Source: Lactovum miscens
GTDB taxonomy: Bacteria > Bacillota > Bacilli > Lactobacillales > Streptococcaceae
Assembly (NCBI RefSeq): GCF_014202895.1
Contig: NZ_JACHHV010000006.1
Coordinates: 1-64,000, forward strand
Reading direction: 5' to 3'
DNA length: 64,000 nt
Shown: in pieces, positions 17,847 through 28,449 of the stretch
Layout: each line of letters begins with the position of its first letter
How positions within the stretch are numbered: the stretch's first letter is position 1
The notes under the pieces: generated by a model
What the model saw: the letters and a program-made list of their open reading frames with translations, nothing else
Told to the model about the DNA's origin: nothing
The model's database searches: none
Translations under genes and position numbers: made by a program

Positions 17847-18692
17847 ATGAATACAAATATTTTTGATTTTACAATACGCGGGCATGATCTTTCAAGTGTA
17901 AGCACATTTGAGGAACTTGCACTTCAAACTCAAAATTATGGAGCAGAAAGCCTCCAACTTGCATTGGGAGTATCCTTTCCAGATTTTCCTTCTGGAGCAG
18001 AAAATTTAAACCCAGGCATGGGAAATAAAATAGAGAAAATTTTAGCAAGAAAGGGAATCGATATTGCAATACTTAGTTGTTACATCAATATTATTCATCC
18101 TAATATTGAAGAAAGGGAAAAACTTTTACACAAGTTTGAAACGTACGTAAAGTATGCTAAATTTTTTGGAGCTTCTTTAGTTGCTACAGAAACAGGTGGA
18201 GTTTTTCCGGAAATTAAGTTTACTGAGAAGAACTATACTGAAAAAGTATTTCAAGAAACGGTTAAGGTAATAAAGAGGCTAGTCAAGTGTGGGGAGAAAA
18301 ATGGTATATTGATTGGAATAGAACCTGGTCTTAACCATCCTGTTCACTCACTTGATAAGGTTGTACGACTCATAAATGAAGTGGATTCTGAAAACTTGTC
18401 AATTGTTTTAGACCCCACAAATTTAATTAATGCAGATACTTGGCAGAGCCAAGTAGAGTTAGTAGATGAAGCACTAAGATTATTTGGTGATAAGATAGGC
18501 GCTTTTCATATAAAGGATTTTATTATCACTAATGGAATCATTAAGCCCGTTAATTTATTTAATGGTTTAATGAAAGCAGAGGAGATTTTGAAAAAAATAA
18601 GCAAACGAAGCCCTGGAAGTATTATCGTTTTGGAAGAAACGAAAGATTTCGCAATACGAGATGCTATTAATAGGATTAAAAATACAAAATGA
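17847..18692 (+). CDS. Sugar phosphate isomerase/epimerase-like TIM-barrel protein
   Basis: A 281-residue member of the xylose isomerase-like TIM-barrel superfamily (AP endonuclease 2 fold). Supporting stretches are IAILSCYINIIHPNIEEREK, GIEPGLNHPVHSLDK, LSIVLDPTNLINAD and IGAFHIKDFI, which carry the Glu, Asp and His residues that usually bind metal. Exact substrate is unknown; such genes often occur in uronate and rhamnogalacturonan operons. The start ATG lies 5 bases after the GH105 stop, implying translational coupling. Confidence 0.75.
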   Translation: MNTNIFDFTIRGHDLSSVSTFEELALQTQNYGAESLQLALGVSFPDFPSGAENLNPGMGNKIEKILARKGIDIAILSCYINIIHPNIEEREKLLHKFETYVKYAKFFGASLVATETGGVFPEIKFTEKNYTEKVFQETVKVIKRLVKCGEKNGILIGIEPGLNHPVHSLDKVVRLINEVDSENLSIVLDPTNLINADTWQSQVELVDEALRLFGDKIGAFHIKDFIITNGIIKPVNLFNGLMKAEEILKKISKRSPGSIIVLEETKDFAIRDAINRIKNTK

Positions 18693-18708
18693 TTTAGTAG
18701 GAGATTAT

Positions 18709-19518
18709 ATGACAGAATTTAAAAACGAATCTTTTAGATTAGATGGAAAAATTGCACTGGTTACAGGTGCCACTTACGGGATTGGTTTTGCTCTTGCAAC
18801 TGCGTTTGCGCAGGCAGGTGCAAAAATTGTCTTTAATGACCGCAATCAGGAAGCTCTAGAGAAAGGAATCGCAGCTTACAAAAAAGCGGGAATTGAGGCC
18901 TACGGATATGTCTGTGACGTAACAGATGAAACAGCTGTAAATGCAATGGTTGCTCAAGTTGAAAAGCAGGTGGGTGCTATTAATATTTTAGTTAATAATG
19001 CTGGAATCATCAAACGGATCCCAATGCTTGAAATGTCAGCACAAGATTTTCGTCAAGTTATTGATGTGGACTTGAATGGACCATTTATTGTGTCTAAAGC
19101 AGTCATTCCCGGGATGATTAAATCTGGTGGCGGAAAAATTATAAATATTTGCTCCATGATGTCAGAATTAGGACGGGAAACTGTTTCTGCTTATGCAGCC
19201 GCTAAAGGAGGTTTAAAGATGTTGACACGTAATATTGCTTCTGAATATGGGAAATATAATATTCAATGTAATGGTATTGGTCCTGGTTACATTGCAACGC
19301 CTCAAACGGCTCCATTGCGGGAAATTCAATCTGATGGTTCTCGTCATCCATTTGATAGCTTTATTATTGCGAAAACACCAGCTGAGCGATGGGGGGAAGT
19401 TTCAGATTTGCAAGGACCAGCAGTATTTCTTGCTTCACCTGCTTCTGATTTTATTAATGGTCATGTTCTCTATGTCGATGGTGGTATCTTGGCATATATT
19501 GGAAAACAGCCAGATTAA
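18709..19518 (+). CDS. kduD: 2-deoxy-D-gluconate 3-dehydrogenase / 2,5-diketo-3-deoxygluconate reductase (KduD)
   Basis: Short-chain dehydrogenase/reductase that converts the KduI product to 2-keto-3-deoxygluconate with NAD(P)H. It has the Rossmann motif TGATYGIGFALA, the NNAGI motif (ILVNNAGIIKR), the catalytic Ser and YxxxK (SAYAAAKGGLKMLTRN), and the C-terminal substrate-loop region typical of KduD. The ATG at 18709 follows AGGAG by 5 bases and gives 269 residues. An upstream start overlapping the isomerase gene is less likely. Confidence 0.9.
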   Translation: MTEFKNESFRLDGKIALVTGATYGIGFALATAFAQAGAKIVFNDRNQEALEKGIAAYKKAGIEAYGYVCDVTDETAVNAMVAQVEKQVGAINILVNNAGIIKRIPMLEMSAQDFRQVIDVDLNGPFIVSKAVIPGMIKSGGGKIINICSMMSELGRETVSAYAAAKGGLKMLTRNIASEYGKYNIQCNGIGPGYIATPQTAPLREIQSDGSRHPFDSFIIAKTPAERWGEVSDLQGPAVFLASPASDFINGHVLYVDGGILAYIGKQPD

Positions 19519-19916
19519 TTATATATTGAAATATCAATAACAGTACTATTTTTGAGGTACCGTTATCTTTGGTAGGAGATAATATTTGAGAAATCAAATT
19601 TTGAAAACTAATGGAAAATCATAGGTAGACAAGAGTATTTCTTCAGTATAAAAATAAAAAACATGAGGCAATAGTGGTTGTTTCTAAAGCTATTCTTGTT
19701 TCTTTTTACACTGTTTTTGATACTTTTTTTAAAGGTAGAAAAACAAATGAAAACATGTAGCTTTATATAGATGATTTTCGCGTTAAGAGAATAATTAAAT
19801 AAAAATTGAACATGAATTATTTTTGGAATTTAAATCAATCTTGAACATCCGAGAGAAAATAAAAAAATGATTGAGAAAGTTATGACCAAATTGTGCTTAA
19901 GATTAGAGGTAGATTA
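19519..19916 (+). other. Interval inside the uronate operon, possible transposase relic
   Basis: About 400 bases between kduD and kdgK without an intact gene, unusual inside an operon. One frame at 19629-19760 reads TRVFLQYKNKKHEAIVVVSK and continues to a stop; it loosely resembles the C-terminal end of IS110-type transposases. This is a weak impression. GAGGT precedes the kdgK start. Confidence 0.25.
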
Positions 19917-20885
19917 ATGTCGGAAATATTGACAATTGGGGAGCCACTGGTAGTATTTGCTTCGAAAATTTTGGGTAGCAATTTAGTTGATGCTTCAGAG
20001 TTTTCCAAAGTTATGGGTGGAGCTGAACTTAATGTTATGATTGGTGCATCAAGACTTGGGCACACAACTGAATATATTTCACAGGTTGGGGAAGATCCGT
20101 TTGGTGAATATATCATCAAGGAAATTGCTGAGCACCATGTTGGAAATCACTATATTAGTACTGATTCAAAGCACTGGACAGGATTTTATTTAAAAGAATT
20201 TGTCAATATTGGGGACCCCCGTACCTTTTACTTCAGAAAAGGTTCTGCTGCAGCACACATTACAAAGGACCAAATTGATGCAATTGACTTTTCTGATGTT
20301 AAATGGGCTCATTTGTCAGGAATATTCCCAGCAATTTCTTTACAAGCAAGAGATACTTTTATTTATTTTGCTGATCAACTTATTGCTAATAAAATTCATA
20401 CGATTTTTGACCCTAATTTACGCCCAAGTTTATGGGAATCGGAAGAAGTTATGTGCTCAACAATTAATGAGTTGGCAAAATATGGAGAAATTGTAATTCC
20501 TGGAATTGACGAAGGTGAAACATTAGTAGGAACTAGAGTTCCAGAAGAAATTGCAGATTTTTATCTTAACCAGAGTAAGCTAACATATGCGGTTATTGTC
20601 AAACTAGGAGCAAGTGGTGCATATGTGAAATTGAAAGATGGAAAATCGTATACTGTTCCTGGTTTTTCTGTTGAAAAAGTTATTGATACGGTTGGAGCAG
20701 GAGATGGCTTTGCTTTAGGGGTTTTAACTGGACTACTTGAGGAAATGAACTTGAAAGAAGCTATAACCCGTGGTTGTGCAATTGGTGCTTTAGCAGTCAT
20801 GGCTCAAGGAGATAATGATGGTTACCCTACACGAGAACAGTTAATAGCTTTTTATGATGAACAGGGAGAAGAGAATAATGCATAA
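19917..20885 (+). CDS. kdgK: 2-keto-3-deoxygluconate kinase
   Basis: PfkB/ribokinase-family kinase phosphorylating KDG to KDPG. It has the N-terminal motif GGAELNVMIGASRLG, and the C-terminal PfkB signature DTVGAGDGFALGVLTG contains the catalytic Asp and anion hole. FDPNLRPSLW is typical of KDG kinases. The ATG at 19917 (after AGAGGT) gives 322 residues, the usual length. Its last 8 bases overlap the start of kdgA. Confidence 0.92.
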   Translation: MSEILTIGEPLVVFASKILGSNLVDASEFSKVMGGAELNVMIGASRLGHTTEYISQVGEDPFGEYIIKEIAEHHVGNHYISTDSKHWTGFYLKEFVNIGDPRTFYFRKGSAAAHITKDQIDAIDFSDVKWAHLSGIFPAISLQARDTFIYFADQLIANKIHTIFDPNLRPSLWESEEVMCSTINELAKYGEIVIPGIDEGETLVGTRVPEEIADFYLNQSKLTYAVIVKLGASGAYVKLKDGKSYTVPGFSVEKVIDTVGAGDGFALGVLTGLLEEMNLKEAITRGCAIGALAVMAQGDNDGYPTREQLIAFYDEQGEENNA

Positions 20886-21531
20886 ATCAGTATTACTTAA
20901 CAAAGTTGTTAAATCTGGCGTTGTATCAGTTGTCAGGGCTGATAGCACTGACAAAGCTATTAAAATTGTTGATGCAGTAGTGGTAGGTGGGATTAAAGCA
21001 ATTGAATTGACTTATTCTGTTCCTCACGCTAATGAAGTTATTGATGAATTAGTTGTAAAATATAAGGGAACGGATGTAGTTATTGGCGCTGGGACGGTGC
21101 TTGATGCAACTTCAGCTCGATTAGCGATTATTGCAGGAGCACAGTTTATTGTCAGCCCTTGTTTTTGTAAAGAGGTGGCAAAAATGTGTAATCTTTATCA
21201 AATACCTTATATTCCAGGTTTTTTAACATCTCGTGAAGCTCAAGAAGCGATGGAGTATGGTTCTGAATTAATTAAATTATTTCCTGGAGACGTTGCAGGA
21301 GTTAGAATGATTAAAGATTTAAAAGGCCCCTTCCCATACATCAATATTCTCCCTTCTGGTGGCGTTAATATAAATAATATACATGAGTGGATTAGTGCTG
21401 GAGCTGCTGCTGTCAGTGCTGGTGAAGGTATTACTGCACCAGCTTTATATGATGATTATGCAGCGGTAACTGAAAATGCTAAATTATTTGTTGATGCTTA
21501 TCAGGGATGCAAAATAAGTGATAAAATCTAA
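20878..21531 (+). CDS. kdgA: 2-dehydro-3-deoxy-phosphogluconate (KDPG) aldolase
   Basis: Class I aldolase cleaving KDPG to pyruvate and glyceraldehyde-3-phosphate, the last step of the operon's uronate route. It has the catalytic Glu43 in GGIKAIELTYS and the Schiff-base Lys133 in SELIKLFPGDVAG, with IGAGTVLDATSA and ILPSGGVN phosphate-binding loops. The ATG at 20878 overlaps the kdgK stop and follows GGGAGAAGAG, giving 217 residues; a longer upstream frame is rejected. Confidence 0.93.
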   Translation: MHKSVLLNKVVKSGVVSVVRADSTDKAIKIVDAVVVGGIKAIELTYSVPHANEVIDELVVKYKGTDVVIGAGTVLDATSARLAIIAGAQFIVSPCFCKEVAKMCNLYQIPYIPGFLTSREAQEAMEYGSELIKLFPGDVAGVRMIKDLKGPFPYINILPSGGVNINNIHEWISAGAAAVSAGEGITAPALYDDYAAVTENAKLFVDAYQGCKISDKI

Positions 21532-22269
21532 TGTTGATTCAGTGTAAAGAGTTTCCAAAGAAGTCGTAAGTGAAGTTGCTATTGCTAAACAAGTAAAATG
21601 AAGCTGGCTATTTGAACTTTTTTGGAATTGACTCATCTTCGCCTTAATTTTGGCAAAGGCTTTTACTAAAGGCAGGTTTATTTCGTGTGGCAGGAGCTCA
21701 GAAAAATACAAATTTTAATTCTCATTGATTTCATTTCAAAATTTTCATAAGCGTGATTATAGAAATAGTAAATAGGTGCTTTATGAATGCATACGAAATT
21801 ATGAATATTATTTAAGTATTGGACTTGAACTGATCAGATTACTGAACTGTAAAAAACTGTGCTGACTTAAGTTGAAGTCTTTTCAAAGATGCACTGAATC
21901 ATATCAAAGAGTGACTGGTGAGTGTCAGAGACACTCATTTTTTGTTTTATATAAAAACAATATTAATTTCCAAATTCCCACTTCTGAGCGGGTGAGTTAA
22001 CACTTCCTGAGAGCATCAGTCGTATTTTGAATCTTCTTAATCGACTTGTAAATAGGTAGTGTAAGTGATGATATTTTTCTTCTTTCACCCTGTCCTTTCC
22101 AACTTGTGGTAGAGTGTTTAAATCCAAATACTTGGCAACTCACGTGGAGCGGTCACTAACGATTTTTCTCGGATATCCATACTTGTCAAATGGTTTTTAT
22201 GTGAACATGCATTTTTTTGCCAAGGGCAAAGTAATTTTTCAAGTGAACTTCGGAAAAAAATAACTGAGT
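21532..22269. other. Spacer between uronate operon and rml genes
   Basis: No intact gene in about 740 bases. A terminator lies at 21919-21943. Beyond it, one minus-strand frame around 22200-21970 reads DKYGYPRKIVSDRST and later VKEEKYHHLHYLFTSRLRRF with one stop. This is possibly a decayed integrase-core transposase, but not convincing. Confidence 0.35.
21919..21946 (+). terminator. Intrinsic terminator downstream of kdgA
   Basis: TGAGTGTC (21919-21926), loop AGA, GACACTCA (21930-21937), then TTTTTTG. A perfect 8-base stem. Confidence 0.85.
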
Positions 22270-22298
22270 CTGACAGTCCAAATAGATTTTGGTATAAT
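22270..22298 (+). promoter_or_regulatory. rmlA promoter
   Basis: CTGACA (22270-22275), 17 bases, TATAAT (22293-22298), with rmlA starting 33 bases later after GGAG. Likely drives rmlACBD. Confidence 0.82.
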
Positions 22299-22331
22299 GA
22301 AACAGAATGAATATATGGAGGCCTTTACATA

Positions 22332-23201
22332 ATGAAAGGTATAATTCTAGCAGGTGGTTCAGGCACTCGCCTATACCCCCTTACTCGTGCTGCAAGCAAG
22401 CAACTCATGCCAATTTATGACAAACCTATGATTTATTATCCATTGTCAACCCTGATGCTTGCAGGCATTAAAGATATTTTGATCATTTCCACGCCAACAG
22501 ATTTACCCCGCTTTGAGGAACTCCTCGGTGATGGTTATGAACTTGGTATTAACTTGACATATAAAGTCCAACCAAGCCCTGATGGTCTCGCACAAGCCTT
22601 TATCTTGGGAGAAAAATTCATCGGTAATGATTCAGTTGCCTTGATTTTGGGAGACAATATCTATCATGGACCTGGTATGTCTAAGCTACTTCAAAAAGCT
22701 GCAGCTAAAGAAAATGGTGCAACAGTGTTTGGCTACCATGTCAATGATCCAGAACGTTTTGGTGTTGTAGAGTTTGATGAAAATATGAATGCCATCTCTA
22801 TTGAGGAGAAACCAAAAGCTCCAAAATCAAATTATGCGGTAACAGGTCTTTATTTTTATGACAATGACGTCGTAGAAATTGCAAAAAAAATTGAACCTTC
22901 ACCTCGGGGTGAACTTGAGATCACAGATGTTAATAAGGTTTATCTCGAACGTGGTGATCTTTCAGTAGAATTGATGGGGCGTGGTTTTGCTTGGCTTGAT
23001 ACAGGAACTCACGCGAGTCTTCTGGAAGCCGCTCAATATATTGAAACTGTTCAAAGAATGCAAAATGTGATGGTAGCAAACCTAGAAGAAATCGCTTGGC
23101 GTATGGGTTATATTACAGACGAAGATGTGTACAAACTTGCACAACCTCTGAAGAAGAATGATTATGGCCAATATTTGCTTCGTTTGATTGGTAAGGCTTA
23201 A
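22332..23201 (+). CDS. rmlA: Glucose-1-phosphate thymidylyltransferase
   Basis: First step of dTDP-L-rhamnose synthesis: glucose-1-phosphate plus dTTP to dTDP-glucose. The 289 residues start [18 protein letters not shown], the nucleotide-binding signature, followed by [32 protein letters not shown] and the late IEEIAWRMG-like segment ([14 protein letters not shown]). Length matches RmlA. First gene of rmlACBD. Confidence 0.97.
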   Translation: MKGIILAGGSGTRLYPLTRAASKQLMPIYDKPMIYYPLSTLMLAGIKDILIISTPTDLPRFEELLGDGYELGINLTYKVQPSPDGLAQAFILGEKFIGNDSVALILGDNIYHGPGMSKLLQKAAAKENGATVFGYHVNDPERFGVVEFDENMNAISIEEKPKAPKSNYAVTGLYFYDNDVVEIAKKIEPSPRGELEITDVNKVYLERGDLSVELMGRGFAWLDTGTHASLLEAAQYIETVQRMQNVMVANLEEIAWRMGYITDEDVYKLAQPLKKNDYGQYLLRLIGKA

Positions 23202-23235
23202 ATTTAAGGAATATAAATTTAGTAGAAAGTAAAAG

Positions 23236-23832
23236 ATGACAGAAGAATTTTTTGAAAAAAAATTAGCAGCCCATCAGATTGAAGCTATTCCTGGGTTGAT
23301 CAAGTTTGATATCCCAGTTCATGGAGACAATCGTGGCTGGTTCAAAGAAAATTTCCAAAAGGAAAAAATGGTGCCACTAGGTTTCCCAGAAAGTTTTTTT
23401 GCATATGGAAAATTGCAAAACAATGTTAGTTTTAGCAAGAAAAATGTTTTGCGAGGGCTTCATGCGGAGCCTTGGGATAAATATATTTCTGTTTCAGACT
23501 TTGGGCGTGTTCTTGGAACTTGGGTAGATTTGCGTGAAGGTGAGAGCTTTGGCCATGTCTATCAAACAATCATTGATGCAAGTGTAGGAATGTATGTGCC
23601 TCGTGGCGTTGCCAATGGCTTCCAAGTCCTTTCTGACAACGTTTCTTACAGTTATTTGGTTAATGATTACTGGTCGCTTGAACTTAAACCTAAGTATGCT
23701 TTCGTCAATTATGCCGATCCAGCACTTAATATTACCTGGGGAAACTTGGATGAAGTTGAAGTCTCTGAAGCAGATAAGAAACATCCATTTTTAAAAGATG
23801 TTAAAGCCCTGACAAAGGAAATGTTAAGTTAA
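23236..23832 (+). CDS. rmlC: dTDP-4-dehydrorhamnose 3,5-epimerase
   Basis: Cupin-fold epimerase. The 198 residues contain GDNRGWFKENFQ, NNVSFSKKNVLRGLHAEPW (catalytic His region) and YVPRGVANGFQVLSDNVSYSY. It belongs to the longer Gram-positive RmlC subgroup, which carries the variant LRGLHAEPWDKY instead of LRGLHYQ. It sits between rmlA and rmlB; the product feeds RmlD. Confidence 0.95.
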   Translation: MTEEFFEKKLAAHQIEAIPGLIKFDIPVHGDNRGWFKENFQKEKMVPLGFPESFFAYGKLQNNVSFSKKNVLRGLHAEPWDKYISVSDFGRVLGTWVDLREGESFGHVYQTIIDASVGMYVPRGVANGFQVLSDNVSYSYLVNDYWSLELKPKYAFVNYADPALNITWGNLDEVEVSEADKKHPFLKDVKALTKEMLS

Positions 23833-23891
23833 TAAGATATGAGTAACTATAAAATTTATAATAGCTACTTTAGAAAATAATATTAGATTAA

Positions 23892-24962
<1,071 letters not shown>

Positions 24963-24982
24963 TAGTTGGAATTGGAGAAAAC

Positions 24983-25879
24983 ATGATATTAATCACAGGC
25001 GGCAACGGTCAACTTGGGACGGAGCTACAACATTTATTAGATGAGCGTGGCATAAAATACGTAGCAGCGGATGTTGCAGAACTTGATATAACGGATAAGA
25101 CGTCTGTAGATGCTTACTTTGATGCAAATAAGCCTGAAATAGTCTATAACTGTGCAGCCTATACAGCTGTTGACAAAGAAGAGGGTGAAGGTAAAGAACT
25201 TGGCGAAAAAATCAATGTCGATGGCACACGTAATGTTGCAGAAGCTTCAGCTCGAATTGGCGCAACGATGGTACAAATCTCAACTGATTATGTTTTTGGA
25301 GGTTATCTTCCCATCGGCGAAGAACGCATGCCTGATGATGAAAAACACCCTGAGTCTGAATATGGACGTACAAAGGACCTTGGTGAACAAGCAATTGTTG
25401 CCTCTGGGGTAAAGTTCTATGTGATCCGCACAGCCTGGCTTTTTGGTTCATATGGACCAAATTTTGTATTTACAATGCAAAAGTTAGCAGAAAATCACTC
25501 AGAAATTACCGTAGTGAATGATCAACACGGTGTGCCAACTTGGTCACGTACACTTGCTGAATTTATGACTTATCTTGTTGACACGAATGCAGAGGTTGGC
25601 TTTTATCATCTGACAAATGACAAGGCTAGAGATGAAGATGTGACTTGGTTTGATTTTGCAACAGAGATTTTAAAAGATACAAATACAGTTGTTAAACCGG
25701 TAGATTCATCAACTTTTAAGCAAGATGCAAAACGTCCTTTTAACTCGACCATGAACTTAGATAAATCCAAAGCGACTGGTTTTGAAATTATTAGTTGGCA
25801 AGCAGCTCTATCCAAAATGCTAAAAAATGGTGACTTACGGCCTGATCCTAGTAAGAAAAAGGGCGAAAATATGAAATGA
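24983..25879 (+). CDS. rmlD: dTDP-4-dehydrorhamnose reductase
   Basis: Final step to dTDP-L-rhamnose using NAD(P)H. The 298 residues have the Rossmann motif MILITGGNGQLGTELQ, VYNCAAYTAVDKEEGE, ISTDYVFGG, the YxxxK in SEYGRTKDLGEQA and RTAWLFGSYGPNFV. The C-terminus RPFNSTMNLDKSKATGF is typical. Last gene of the rml set. A 185-base AT-rich gap follows before ugd. Confidence 0.96.
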   Translation: MILITGGNGQLGTELQHLLDERGIKYVAADVAELDITDKTSVDAYFDANKPEIVYNCAAYTAVDKEEGEGKELGEKINVDGTRNVAEASARIGATMVQISTDYVFGGYLPIGEERMPDDEKHPESEYGRTKDLGEQAIVASGVKFYVIRTAWLFGSYGPNFVFTMQKLAENHSEITVVNDQHGVPTWSRTLAEFMTYLVDTNAEVGFYHLTNDKARDEDVTWFDFATEILKDTNTVVKPVDSSTFKQDAKRPFNSTMNLDKSKATGFEIISWQAALSKMLKNGDLRPDPSKKKGENMK

Positions 25880-26064
25880 AGTAAAAAATGTGAATCAAAG
25901 TTTCATTTAATAAAAAATATGAAAATTCGGACATTTACTTGAAATATTAAAAAAGTAGATTTTCGAATTTTAATTTTTTACTAGAGTCGATTTGTTTTAA
26001 AGAGTGTAAGAATCGGTCCAATTCAATAAGAATAAAGCTACGGTTTATTATAAATGGAGAAAAT

Positions 26065-27231
26065 ATGAAGGTTTCAGTATTTGGTTTAGGATATGTTGGA
26101 TTATCTAATGCTTTATTATTAGCACAGCATGAGGATGTTATGGCTTACGATATTGTAGAGGAAAAAGTAAAAAAATTATCTTCAAGAAAATCAACTCTAG
26201 ACGATAAAAAAATAATAGAATTTCTTTTGCGTAAGGATATTCAAGTTGACTTTACTTCAGATTTTGAAAAAGCTGTACGACATGGTGACTATTTGATTAT
26301 AGCAACCCCAACGGACTATAATGATAAAACTAATCATTTTGACACATCAACAATTGAAAATGTAATCGAACGAGCTCTAGAAATTCGTAAGGATTCAGTG
26401 TTTTTGATAAAATCAACTATTCCAGTTGGTTATGTGATGAGTATCAAAGAGAAATTTTCGACTCAAAATATTATCTTTTCACCAGAGTTCCTTCGAGAGG
26501 GGCATGCGTTAGATGATAATCTTCATCCTAGTCGAATTGTCATTGGAGAAAAGTCAGAGAGAGGCAAAGAACTTGCAGCTATGTTCAAACGTGCATCACT
26601 TGAGAGCAATACTCCAGTTCTTCTTATGGGGGAAATGGAAGCAGAGTCTGTCAAACTTTTTTCAAATACATACCTTGCGCTCCGGGTTTCATATTTTAAT
26701 GAGTTAGATACATATTCTGAAATGAATGGACTTAATACAAAGGATATCATTGAAGGAATGGGTTTTGACCCCAGAGTAGGCAACTATTATAATAATCCAA
26801 GCTTTGGTTATGGAGGTTATTGTCTCCCAAAGGATACAAAGCAACTTAAAGCAGAGTTCAATGGTGTTCCTCAACAAATGATGACTGCAATTGTTAGTGC
26901 GAATGAAATACGAAAGAATCATATAACAGACATGATTCTTTCTAAAAAACCTAAAAAGGTTGGAATTTATAGGCTAACTATGAAAGCGAATTCAGATAAT
27001 TTCCGTTATTCAGCAATACATGATATTATTCGAATGTTAGAGGCTTCAGGAACTGAAGTTGTAATATATGAGCCACGCCTGAATGGAGAAACTTATCATA
27101 ATATACGGGTTAATCGCGATTTTCAACGTTTTACTGATGAAGTTGATGTTATAGTTGCTAACAGGATGGATAATGTACTACGTCCAATGAAGGAAAAAGT
27201 TTATACAAGGGATCTTTTTGAAAAGGATTAA
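26065..27231 (+). CDS. ugd: UDP-glucose 6-dehydrogenase
   Basis: Oxidises UDP-glucose to UDP-glucuronate using two NAD+. The 388 residues start MKVSVFGLGYVGLSNALLL (Rossmann), followed by STIPVGYVMSI, SPEFLREGHALDDNLHPSRI and the catalytic Cys in FGYGGYCLPKDTKQL. The protein resembles the shorter Gram-positive and enterobacterial Ugd type. It implies an acidic sugar in the wall polysaccharide. Its TAA overlaps the first possible ATG of glf (TAATG). Confidence 0.93.
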   Translation: MKVSVFGLGYVGLSNALLLAQHEDVMAYDIVEEKVKKLSSRKSTLDDKKIIEFLLRKDIQVDFTSDFEKAVRHGDYLIIATPTDYNDKTNHFDTSTIENVIERALEIRKDSVFLIKSTIPVGYVMSIKEKFSTQNIIFSPEFLREGHALDDNLHPSRIVIGEKSERGKELAAMFKRASLESNTPVLLMGEMEAESVKLFSNTYLALRVSYFNELDTYSEMNGLNTKDIIEGMGFDPRVGNYYNNPSFGYGGYCLPKDTKQLKAEFNGVPQQMMTAIVSANEIRKNHITDMILSKKPKKVGIYRLTMKANSDNFRYSAIHDIIRMLEASGTEVVIYEPRLNGETYHNIRVNRDFQRFTDEVDVIVANRMDNVLRPMKEKVYTRDLFEKD

Positions 27232-28370
27232 TGTGGAAAAACATGAAATTTAATACAAAAAATTATGATTATTTAATTGTTGGAGCAGGTCCTTATGGAT
27301 CAGTCTTTGCTCATGAAGCTTCAAAACGTGGTAAGCGCAGTTTAATCATTGAACGTCGTAAGATGCTGGGTGGAAATATGGCAACTCATAAAGAACATGG
27401 CATCAATGTACACGACTTTGGGGCACATATCTTCCACACTGATAATAAAGAAGTCTGGGACTACGTTAACCAGTTCACAGAATTCAATGGATATATTAAC
27501 CAAGTTGTAGCAAACTATAAAGGGGAACTTTACAATCTTCCGTTCAACATGAATACTTTTTATCAAATGTGGGGTGTAAGAACACCTGAGGAAGCAGCAA
27601 CGAAGATTGAAGAGCAAAGAAAAGCTGCGGGTTTAACTAGTGCACCAAGGAACTTGGAAGAGCAAGCTATTAGCTTGATTGGTACGGATATATATAATAA
27701 GCTTATTAAAGGTTATACAGAAAAACAATGGGGACGTAAGGCGACCGAATTACCGAGTTTCATTATTCGTCGTTTACCAGTTCGCTATGTCTTTGACAAC
27801 AACTACTTCAATCACCGATACCAAGGTGTACCAGTAGATGGCTATACACCTATCTTTGAAAAGATGCTGGACTCGGACTTGATTGATGTTCAACTTAACA
27901 CGGACTTTTTCGCAAATAAGTATGCTTATCTTGAAGAATTCCCACGTGTTATCTATACAGGTATGATTGATCAATTCTTTGATTATAAATATGGTGAATT
28001 GGAATACCGTTCTGTTCGCTTTGAATCAAAGGTATTTGAAGTTAACAACAAACAAGGAAATGCAGTAATTAACTATACCGATGCTGAAACTCCCTACACA
28101 CGTATAATGGAGTGGAGGCACTTCGATAAACATGCAGATGATGGTTACACTATTTTGACAAAGGAGTACCCCCAAGATTGGGATCGGTCTAAGGAAGCTT
28201 ACTATCCTATAAATGATGAGAAAAACTCGAAACTTTTCAGAAAATATCACAAAGAAGCTGATGCATTGGAGAAGGTATTATTTGGTGGACGTCTCGGTAA
28301 CTATCAATATTACGATATGGATCAAGTCTTCAATGCAGCTCTTAAGGCGGTGGAGCGTGAATTTAAATAA
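27231..28370 (+). CDS. glf: UDP-galactopyranose mutase
   Basis: FAD-dependent ring contraction of UDP-galactopyranose to UDP-galactofuranose. The 379 residues have the FAD motif DYLIVGAGPYGSVFAHEASK and GINVHDFGAHIFHTDNKEVW. Later motifs are LPFNMNTFYQMWG, GYTEKQWGRKATELP and VIYTGMIDQFFDYKYGELEYRS. Start is either ATG 27231 (overlapping the ugd stop) or ATG 27243, which would match the usual short N-terminus. A terminator follows. It supplies Galf for the next gene's product. Confidence 0.95.
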   Translation: MWKNMKFNTKNYDYLIVGAGPYGSVFAHEASKRGKRSLIIERRKMLGGNMATHKEHGINVHDFGAHIFHTDNKEVWDYVNQFTEFNGYINQVVANYKGELYNLPFNMNTFYQMWGVRTPEEAATKIEEQRKAAGLTSAPRNLEEQAISLIGTDIYNKLIKGYTEKQWGRKATELPSFIIRRLPVRYVFDNNYFNHRYQGVPVDGYTPIFEKMLDSDLIDVQLNTDFFANKYAYLEEFPRVIYTGMIDQFFDYKYGELEYRSVRFESKVFEVNNKQGNAVINYTDAETPYTRIMEWRHFDKHADDGYTILTKEYPQDWDRSKEAYYPINDEKNSKLFRKYHKEADALEKVLFGGRLGNYQYYDMDQVFNAALKAVEREFK

Positions 28371-28381
28371 AGAGAACAAAT

Positions 28382-28415
28382 GCCAGGGATGTTTCGAGTA
28401 CTGTCCTGGCTTTTA
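28382..28415 (+). terminator. Terminator after glf
   Basis: GCCAGG (28382-28387) and CCTGGC (28405-28410) with some further pairing, followed by TTTTAT. It splits the sugar-nucleotide genes from the glycosyltransferase block. Confidence 0.7.
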
Positions 28416-28430
28416 TTGTGCTTAGAATTA

Positions 28431-28439
28431 TGCTATAAT
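28431..28439 (+). promoter_or_regulatory. Extended -10 promoter immediately before a glycosyltransferase ATG
   Basis: TGCTATAAT, an extended -10, ends 10 bases before the ATG at 28450. No Shine-Dalgarno sequence lies between. Transcription would start within a few bases of the ATG. Confidence 0.6.
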
Positions 28440-28449
28440 CTTGCTTGAT

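Noticed and set aside
19629-19760. Possible IS110-type transposase C-terminus
   Set aside because: 44 codons with loose similarity from memory only; no other transposase part nearby.
21970-22200. Minus-strand frame with DKYGYPRKIVSDRST, similar to integrase-core transposases
   Set aside because: Only one short motif-like stretch, a stop directly after it, and no further family motifs; could be chance.
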